From positions 17,686,274 through 17,750,273 of the forward strand of contig CM068590.1 in assembly GCA_035048485.1 (NCBI GenBank): a stretch of 64,000 bases of DNA. Direction: 5' to 3'. A program made the translations under genes and the position numbers. Position 1 is the first letter of the stretch. The number at the start of each line of letters is the position of its first letter. Shown here piece after piece: positions 57,400 to 64,000 of the stretch. Below the pieces are notes generated by a model. It ran no database searches, was not told where the DNA came from, and worked only from the letters and a program-made list of their open reading frames with translations. Origin of the DNA: Pteria penguin (Eukaryota > Mollusca > Bivalvia > Pterioida > Pteriidae).

Positions 57400-57685
57400 A
57401 CATGTTTTACACCACAATTACTAGTATTATACATGAAGCCCTTATATCATGTCGGCGTCTGCCTGATACAAGGAACAGATAGCTAGAAACATATATAAGC
57501 AACGGGCCCAGCCAAAGCAGTGAGGGATCTTTTATGTACCACGCCTCAGTACCGTGACATGTGACCTTAGCTTTAACTACATGTATACTCGTCCGACAGA
57601 TAGAAAACCTACAAGTCACCGGAGGGAATCGAACCCGGGTCCTCTCTGTCATGAGCCAGGCGCTTAACCGATGCCGACTCTTATG
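57400..57685 (-). mobile_element. Family 1 SINE, diverged
   Basis: Minus-strand head near 57610-57680 (GGGAATCGAACCCGGGTCCT on the plus strand), then GATAGAAAACC and the CTCGTCCGACAG box. GTGAGGGATCTTTTATGTAC and GGCGTCTGCCTGATACA follow, with a TTTTACACCACAATTACTA tail side. It lies in the first intron of the phospholipase gene. Confidence 0.72.
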
Positions 57686-57949
57686 TGCTTGATTATGTTT
57701 TACTTCACGCTGATATTATTTCACATGAACATGGAGACGTCATAGATCACACTTATCATGCGCGGATCCAGAGGGGTGGACTAAGGGTTTGGACCCACCA
57801 TGAGATCCGGAGAAAATTACTTTTCGACACGAAGTAAGTAATTTTATATACAAATACATGGATGGACCCCCCCCCCTCTCGGAAAATTCATTGTAAGAAA
57901 TGCCTCTTGTCATAACTGGACATAACACCGGATGGTAATGATATAACAG

Positions 57950-58530
57950 TGGGTGGCACTGGCATTATACTCTGGGTACCACTTAATGATATATCAGTTC
58001 TCCCCAGTGTCATGTCCAGTTTACAGACTGCTATAACAAGGCGCACTTATGGCATACGGGATCATTTACCTGCCAACGTGCACAGTGATAGGAGGCCTCG
58101 GTTTTCCTCTGTCCAGTTTTCAGTACTTATGTACTTACTCGAAATATATACTTCAAATTACAGGGTGACAAAAAGGTTGTAAATTATTTTAAAACTAAGG
58201 ATCAGAGCATCTCCCTTATGCATAGCTCTGTCTTTAGATGGGTTATATAGCTCTTACTTTTAGGTCAAATTAATAATGAGTTTTCCCTTCAAATATCTGT
58301 TTTCGATTTCCATAGTTTAGGCTTTGAGCATCATTGAAAGGACAAAGATTGTCGAAATGAGCATATGCTGCACCAAAATATATACACGTATATGTGTTCT
58401 GATATTTATTGCCCCCCTTTCCCCCTCTTTGTCGGAAAGGCAGGGCACTGACAAAATCCCATGGGTTAGATTCGAACCCATATTCTCTCAGCCTCGAATC
58501 AAGCACACTACTACTAGTAATTGCTATATG
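57950..58530. other. Intron with SINE-like scraps
   Basis: 58445-58510 contains a tRNA-like B-box in reverse (AGATTCGAACCCATATTCTC). 57985-58110 has weak family 1 body similarity (CCCAGTGTCATGTCCAG). Nothing coding is seen before exon 2. Confidence 0.4.
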
Positions 58531-58582
58531 TCATTGTTCTAACACCTGTTACATATATACTATTCGTTGTTTATCACCACAG

Positions 58583-58765
58583 GGGAAATTCTATTCGTAC
58601 AAGACAGACAGTCCAGTGGTAGATGGAATATTGCGGCCACCAATGGAAAATTCTACATACACAGCGTCTCGAATGGCGTAAACATAATAGAATGCGACAT
58701 GGGAACGGATGATAGAATCATTGCTGAAATCATGAACTCCTCACCAGCTGAGGTGAAAACTCTGG
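58583..58765 (+). CDS. Phospholipase A2 (group III) exon 2: N-terminal extension
   Basis: Acceptor tatcaccacag and donor GTAAGC. The 60 codons include LFVQDRQSSGRWN and later GVNIIECDMG. This is upstream of the catalytic domain and would form an N-terminal propeptide-like or accessory region. Its function is unknown to me. Phase 1 at both ends. Confidence 0.8.
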
Positions 58766-58784
58766 GTAAGCCTTTACTCGTGTA

Positions 58785-58970
58785 TGTATGTATGTAGGTA
58801 GGTAGGTATGTAGGTAGGTAGGTAGGTAGGTAGGTACGTACGTACGTACGCACGCACGCACGCACGCACGCGTGTGTGTGTGTGGGGGGGATAGATAGAT
58901 GTATGTATGTATGTGGATGGGTAGGTTGGCAGGCAGGTAGGCACACACACACTCACGCACGCACGTATGT
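58785..58970. repeat. Tetranucleotide microsatellite cluster
   Basis: Successive tracts of GTAT, GTAG, GTAC and GCAC, then (GT)n, GGGGGG, (GATA)n and GTAT again, directly after the donor of exon 2. The stepwise change of unit suggests mutation of one tetranucleotide tract. Confidence 0.9.
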
Positions 58971-59094
58971 ATGAATATAAACTACAAATGATAATGGAAA
59001 AATATAATCTTATTTAGAAACAATCCACAATTCACTTAGTAAAGTCATGTGCGGAAGAAAATTAGAAAATTTATGACAGACTTTTATGCATGTT

Positions 59095-61110
59095 CATTTA
59101 TTATACACCCGCAAAAAATGTTTGAGGGGTATATAGGGATCACCTTGTCTGTCTGTCCGTCCGTCTGTCCATTTGTTCACAACTTGTCCGAGCCATAACT
59201 TCTTACCCCCTTGTCGGATCTGGATAATATTTCACTCAATTGTTGTCCATGACCCAAAGGTGTGTCACGACCTTGACCAAATGTCATATCTCCGAGGTCA
59301 ATGTCACAGTGCACACATAGCAAACATCCTTGTCGGGGCCTTAACTTCGTACTGCCAAGTTGGGTCTGGATATTTTTTACACAATTGTTGTCCATGGCCC
59401 AGTAGTGTGTCATGACCTTGCACTAAGTCATATCTACGAGGTCAAAGTCACAGTGCACACATAGCAAACATCCTTGTCCGGGTTTTAACTTTTTACTGCC
59501 AAGTTGGATCTGGATATTTTTCACACAATCGTTGTCCATGGCCAAAGAATGTGTCATGACCTTGCACTAAGTCATATCTACGAGGTCAGTCACAGTGTAC
59601 ACACAGCCAGAATTTTGTCCGGACCATAACTTCTTCATGTTATGTTGGACGGAGATTATATTTAACACAGTATTATTGTTGTCCGTTATCCAAAGGTGTG
59701 TCATGACCTGAGCCAAGGTCATATCTACAAGGTCAAGGTCACAGTGCACACAAAGTCAGGATTCTTGTCCGGGTCATAACTTCTTCCTTTTACGTTAGAG
59801 GGACATTACATTTTATACAATTATTATACCCCCGCAAACAAAGTTTGGGGGGGGTGGGGGTGGGGGTATACAGGAATCACCCTGTCTGTCCGTCTGTCCG
59901 TCTGTCCATCAACCTTTGTCCGGGACATAACTTTTTTATTTTTATCATATGATGATCATACTTGGTATATTTGTTCCTTTGGAGATGCCGGTATGTAATG
60001 ACCCTGAACTAAGGTCGTGGGTCAAAGGTCAAGGTCACTATTCACTCTATTGTAAAAATCTTGTCCGGGCTATTTCTTTTAGTTGTATGAATGGATAATG
60101 TTCATACTGGGTCGTTGGTCAAAGGCCAAGTCACTTGTCTTTTTTTTTTTTGGAAAAACTTTAACTTTGACGGTAAAGTATAGTCATAGAGAGATAGGGA
60201 GTCCATTTTACATGTGTGTATTCTGTATGACAAGTCCTGTACACTGATACGAGAAGAATTTACACAACGGCCTTGACCTTCACCTTCTTCTCCAAAATTT
60301 AAATATTAGTCATATATATAGTTCTATGCCCTATTTTGAATTTTGGTGCCGCAAGTGGGTATTTGTCCCGTTAGGACAGTTTTAGTTGTCCATGAGTCAA
60401 GGGTATGTCATGATCTACAATCAAGGTCAATGACACAGAAGGTCACAGTGCGCATACAACAAGGATTCTTGTCCGGACCATAACTTCTTCCTGTTACGTT
60501 GGAAGGAGATTGTATTTTACCCAATTATTGTCCATGACCCAAAGGTGTGTAATGACCTTGAACTAAGGACATATCTACAAGGCCAAGGTCACAGTGCATA
60601 CATAGCCAGAGTTCTTGTTCGGGCCATAACTTCCTTCCGTTTCAATGCAGGGAGATTATATCTCAAACAAGTGTTGTCCATTACCCAAGGGTGTGTCATG
60701 ACCTTGAATTAAGGTCATATCTTCAATGTCTAGGTCACAGTGCACAAATAGCCAGAATTCTTGTTCGGGCCATAGCTTCTTCCCTGTAAGTTAGAGGGAA
60801 GTATATTTTACACAATTCTTGACCATGACCCAGGAACTTGAACCAAGGTCATATATTCCTTGTACGTTGGAGGGAGATTATATTTCACACAACTGTTCTC
60901 CATAACCCAAGGGTGTATCATGACCTTGAGGTCAAGGCGAGAGTGCACTCATACCAGAATTCTTGTTTTCATTGATTATACCTCAAAATGTACAAGTAGG
61001 ACATCCATTACACTTATACCAGTGATGTATCTTGGATCTTGAATTATTGCATGTTTCAACGTTGTTGCCGCGGAGGTATTTGTCCCGTTAGGACAGGTCT
61101 AGTTATCTTT
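59095..61110. repeat. Degenerate tandem repeat of about 160 bp with GACCTTGACC boxes, in a dispersed element
   Basis: Two leaders of the same type start at 59101 (TATACACCCGCAAAAAATGT) and 59826 (TATACCCCCGCAAACAAAGT). Each is followed by AGGGATCACC or AGGAATCACC and a CTGTCCGTCTGTCC tract. About ten units follow with TTGTCCATGACCCAAAGG, TGTGTCATGACCTTG, AAGGTCATATCTACAAGGTC, AAGGTCACAGTGCACACA and CCATAACTTCTTCC. Two matching ends, GTATTTGTCCCGTTAGGACA, occur at 60359 and 61077. This suggests nested or duplicated copies of one element, in phospholipase intron 2. Confidence 0.8.
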
Positions 61111-61194
61111 CCGCATCTTGAAAGCAACATACTGTTTGTGTCGTTTTATTGTGAAGATTTGGAACATTCATGTCTTACTTTTGATCATTCTAAG

Positions 61195-61422
61195 GTGTCG
61201 ATGCAATCAGTGAAATGATACAGCATTGTGAACAGGTAAAGACCATGAATTTCTTCAAAGATAAGGAAGCAGAGAAAAGGAAACGGGATTCAAACAACTC
61301 CTCTATGCCTTTCGCTCCCGAGAAAACAGGACAACCCTCGGGTGGCGGCCTTGGTCTGGGGATTTTTCCTGGGACTAAATGGTGCGGACTAGGAAATGAG
61401 GCATCGAGTTATCAAGATCTAG
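61195..61422 (+). CDS. Phospholipase A2 (group III) exon 3: calcium-loop region
   Basis: Acceptor gatcattctaag and donor GTATGA. The first half is an acidic and basic linker (DKEAEKRKRD), a possible dibasic processing site. The second half opens the catalytic domain with FPGTKWCGLGNEASSYQDLG. The WCGxG pattern provides the calcium-binding loop of group III (bee-venom-like) phospholipases A2. Phase 1 at both ends. Confidence 0.9.
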
Positions 61423-61615
61423 GTATGAATTTCAAATAAACGTCTTTTTCTTACATTTTCTTACATGCAAGTAACTTAAAATAAAAAAAACGATATCTAC
61501 ATATTTGTCCTTTTCTAACTTTCAATTTTTTTGTAATTTAAAGTTAGCGCATGACAATATCGGAAATGCTAAATCTATGAAAATGAAATTTTTACAAACC
61601 TACTTAATATAATCT

Positions 61616-61860
61616 GGGGTCAGTTGTTCGAAATTTTAACCATTGGTTAACCTAACCATTGATTAAATTTCATCTGACTGTATCTTTGAATTGAGAAGAC
61701 TAAAAGTCAAAGTATGTATACAAATTTGTAGCATATGTAACCAGCATTGCAATGTAATTTAGATCTTTATACGGAAATTTTATAAATTAGATTAATTGTC
61801 TCTCAAACTTTAACCACATGTTAGCTTAACCAGTAGTTAAAGTTTCGAACAACTGACCCC
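61616..61860. mobile_element. MITE-like fold-back element, about 245 bp
   Basis: Terminal inverted repeats of about 55 bases: left GGGGTCAGTTGTTCGAAATT then TTAACCATTGGTTAACCTAA; right, in reverse complement, GGGGTCAGTTGTTCGAAACT then TTAACTACTGGTTAAGCTAA. The centre is AT-rich. It lies in phospholipase intron 3. No clear target duplication was found. Confidence 0.82.
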
Positions 61861-62264
61861 TGAACAATAGAGAATTTATAAAATAAATTGTAATAAAATC
61901 TATGAAAATATTAAGTTATGCTTAATTTAATAATAAAAAAAAATATGTTAAGCTGAAAAAGTATGCTTTTTCCTTTATACATAAAAAAGTATAACACCGT
62001 TACCAGTATTAACTTATGTAAGTCAAACCTGCTCTAAAGGACACCTGTATTAAGCAATTATCCCCTCTCTTAAACGACCATCTGTCTCTGCTCCTTATTG
62101 CCAATTTAGCTATTAAACAATAAACCTTTATCAAAGGACCACATGCCTTAAGTGACCGCGTTTCCACTTTCCTTTTGGTAGTCGCTTGTAACAGGTCTGA
62201 CACTGCCTCAAAATTTACTTCACGGGAAGTCTAACGTAGTAAGGGCTTGCTAGATGCCAGACTA

Positions 62265-62520
62265 AGAGATCCAGGGATCGTTTTCATCGATAACCTGTCT
62301 TTCTGATCTGTAGTCGAGGTCGTGTGCAACGGTAGGAGTTGGCACGTTACTGATCCCTCACTATATCTGCTTCGATTGGACCCGTTTTTAGAAAGTTCAG
62401 AATTTCTGTGGAATGCATTCGGGGACATATATACGCACATGTCTCTGACGCATTTGACAAATGCTTCCCACTATGTAACTGAAATTATCTTGGCGTGACA
62501 TAAAACAATAAACAAACAAA
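62265..62520 (+). mobile_element. Diverged family 1 SINE
   Basis: Plus-strand boxes: GAGATCCAGGGATCGTTTTC, GATCCCTCACTATATCTGCT, AGAATTTCTGTGGAATGCAT and ACTATGTAACTGAAATTATC, then CTTGGCGTGACATAAAACAA and an AACAAACAAACAG tail. It lies in phospholipase intron 3. Confidence 0.65.
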
Positions 62521-62646
62521 CAGTACTTGAGTGTTACGGGTATAAAATCCTTATCAGCAGCGTAGATGAACGAGACGGGATACTGTTTAACTAATAATCC
62601 AAACAGACTGAATTGCAATACATGTATAAATTCAGTATAATACCTA

Positions 62647-62930
62647 AGCCGGCGTGGTCTACTGGTATCGCACTGGACTCCTGATCGGGAGGCCGGGTTC
62701 GAATCCCGCCCTGGTCATGCCGGTGCCCTGTTTTTCGGATGAGACAGTAAAAATCAAGGCCCCGTGTCGTGGTATGCATGGCACGTTAAAGATCCCTCAC
62801 TGCTTCGGGTGGGTCCGTTGCAAAGGTCAAAATTTGTATGCCCCGCATCAGGCAGATGCCGTCACCATATACGTGAAATATTTGTGGTGTGACGTTAAAC
62901 AAAAATCAATCAATCAATCAGTCAGTCAGT
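62647..62930 (+). mobile_element. Family 1 SINE, best-preserved copy
   Basis: AAGCCGGCGTGGTCTACTGG carries an A box (TGGTCTACTGG). An exact B box GGTTCGAATCC follows about 45 bases later, then CGGATGAGACAGTAAAAATC, GATCCCTCACTGCTTCGGGT, CATCAGGCAGATGCCGTCAC, GTGGTGTGACGTTAAACAAA and a CAATCAATCAATCAGTCAGT tail. The flank AGTATAATACYTAA occurs at both ends (about 62633 and 62929) and is a probable target-site duplication, which also points to a recent insertion. Confidence 0.92.
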
Positions 62931-63035
62931 ATAATACTTAACATATAGCATAGCTTGTTGCATAATCTAGAATCTATGTATCGTAAAAATGATGCTATTC
63001 AAGGAATGATATTATTATTTCTCATGAAACAATAA

Positions 63036-63190
63036 CACAGGGGTGACCTTACATTGAGAAATCCCCAAGACCTAATCCATAATAGACTAGTAATACGTCA
63101 ATAGGTTACCTAAACTAGTATATTATGGATTAGGTCTTGGGAATTTCTCTAGTCTGTTATGGGAATTTTCAATGTAAGGTCACCCCTGTG
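63036..63190. mobile_element. Near-perfect palindromic MITE, 155 bp
   Basis: The ends CACAGGGGTGACCTTACATT and AATGTAAGGTCACCCCTGTG are exact reverse complements. Inside them CCCAAGACCTAATCCATAAT pairs with ATTATGGATTAGGTCTTGGG, leaving a small loop. Both flanks read ATAA (63032-63035 and 63191-63194), a possible 4-base target duplication. It lies in phospholipase intron 3. Confidence 0.88.
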
Positions 63191-63424
63191 ATAATAACTT
63201 GGGTTAGGGCAGTGCTCGCTTAAATATCGTGTTATACAAAAATGTGTTCAGCCTCTACCCAATATTCTAATAAAATCATGTGTTTATTATTCAAACCCCG
63301 GTTTGCTCCGACTAATGAAAAGATTTTACTCTTAAAATTAAATCATATATAATAATTTTTTGATACATTATACCATGAATCAGTTTTACAATAGGCATGG
63401 TAAAATCTGTTTTCTACTCGACAG

Positions 63425-63576
63425 GAAAATTCAACCTGACAGATGCATGCTGCCGTGATCATGACCATTGTCCGTACTTTATTGACCACTTCGAAACCAA
63501 ATATAACTACAAGAACCCCTACCCATGGACACTCAGTCATTGTGATTGCGACAACAAGCTCTACAACTGTCTGAAA
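63425..63576 (+). CDS. Phospholipase A2 (group III) exon 4: active site
   Basis: Acceptor tactcgacag and donor GTAATT. It includes TDACCRDHDHCPY, the CCRxHDxC active-site motif in which the histidine is catalytic and the aspartate binds calcium. It later has HCDCDNKLYNCL with the second catalytic aspartate and the paired cysteines of the fold. All key residues are present, so an active calcium-dependent, secreted sn-2 lipase is expected. Phase runs from 1 to 0, and the gene continues to the right. Confidence 0.95.
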
Positions 63577-63605
63577 GTAATTTAAATACTTACAAACATA
63601 TTTGG

Positions 63606-63630
63606 GGCGGGGGGGGGGGGGGGGGGGGGC
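63606..63630. repeat. Poly-G tract
   Basis: About 25 near-continuous guanines, 30 bases after the exon 4 donor. It could form a G-quadruplex in the transcript, and it is also a place where assembly length may be wrong. Confidence 0.85.
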
Positions 63631-63991
63631 GGACATTGTTTGGAAAGGGTAAATACAAATGTAAGTGGAAAGAAAGTGAGAAGGAAAATGGGTTCAAGGG
63701 AATAATTTAATTTAGAACAGTAAAGAAGAAAGATAGATGTGTGATGAGATTGTAAAGATGTGGAAGGCAGTGAAGAGACAGGGAGGAAATTGAGAAGGAA
63801 GAAAACGAAATAGAGAATTCGAAAAAAGAGGGGAAAAGAGAATATCTCAATTAATGTAATATCGTCGGTCTGTTATTCTGTTAATGAAGAGACACCTTGT
63901 TTGTAACGTGAACTGTCAAAATACCAAGGATTGTCATTTATCCCAAGTAAACTCTAATCCTTATTTGAGTCCTGTTCTTTCTTTTCCCTAG

Positions 63992-64000
63992 GAAGTGAAT
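63992..64000 (+). CDS. Phospholipase A2 probable exon 5, first three codons
   Basis: A strong pyrimidine-rich acceptor (cttttccctag) is followed by GAAGTGAAT at the edge of the window, in phase 0 as required by exon 4. The reading E-V-N is plausible after the ...NCLK end of exon 4. Only nine bases are visible. Confidence 0.55.

Noticed and set aside
58653..58960. Threonine/histidine/tyrosine-rich minus-strand frames
   Set aside because: They arise from the tetranucleotide microsatellite and the antisense of phospholipase exon 2.
62647..62720. Functional tRNA gene suggested by A and B boxes
   Set aside because: It does not fold into a complete tRNA by eye and continues into the SINE body shared by a dozen copies.

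Overview
The window looks like animal nuclear DNA, most likely from a bivalve or other mollusc. It is AT-rich and intron-dense, has GT-AG splice sites throughout, and carries many tRNA-derived SINEs, fold-back MITE-like elements, microsatellites and minisatellites. The mollusc assignment is an inference from the repeat style and protein relationships, since no search could be run. There is no prokaryotic gene structure, rRNA gene or CRISPR array.

Three genes can be supported by splice phase and protein content. (A) Positions 14-1542, plus strand: the last three coding exons of an unidentified, probably alpha-helical protein. (B) Positions 55325 down to 13761, minus strand: a complete 32-exon gene for a huntingtin-interacting protein 1 family member (HIP1/HIP1R/Sla2). 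My exon chain gives one unbroken reading frame of 1077 residues with matching phase at every junction. Its parts in order are the ANTH membrane-binding domain, a linker, a long coiled coil, the THATCH (I/LWEQ) actin-binding core and a C-terminal latch helix. (C) Positions 57018 to the right edge, plus strand: the first four exons, and probably the first bases of a fifth, of a secreted group III phospholipase A2 with signal peptide, calcium loop and the CCRxHDxC active site. Genes B and C are head to head, about 1.7 kb apart between start codons. Genes A and B are convergent.

The space between exons is mostly repeats. SINE family 1 has a tRNA-like head with A and B boxes, a middle region reading GATCCCTCACTGC and a CAATCA-type tail. 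It occurs at least a dozen times on both strands. SINE family 2 occurs about five times. Three fold-back elements with long inverted repeats lie at 51.0, 61.6 and 63.0 kb. An AT-rich element of about 2 kb lies against the 5' splice site of HIP1 exon 30. Tandem arrays lie at 7.6, 11.5, 23.5, 39.2, 41.2, 42, 44.4 and 59-61 kb.

The most unusual observation concerns HIP1 splice donors. At two places (exon 22 and exon 3) the intron just downstream of a coding exon holds a tandem array whose units copy the end of that exon together with its 5' splice site. At a third (exon 18) there are decayed copies of the same kind. At exon 22 about twenty units of about 44 bp follow the true exon end. The three alternative donors nearest the true one would all shift the frame before the actin-binding domain. 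I know of no description of splice-donor-seeded minisatellites recurring within one gene, but I could not search for one.
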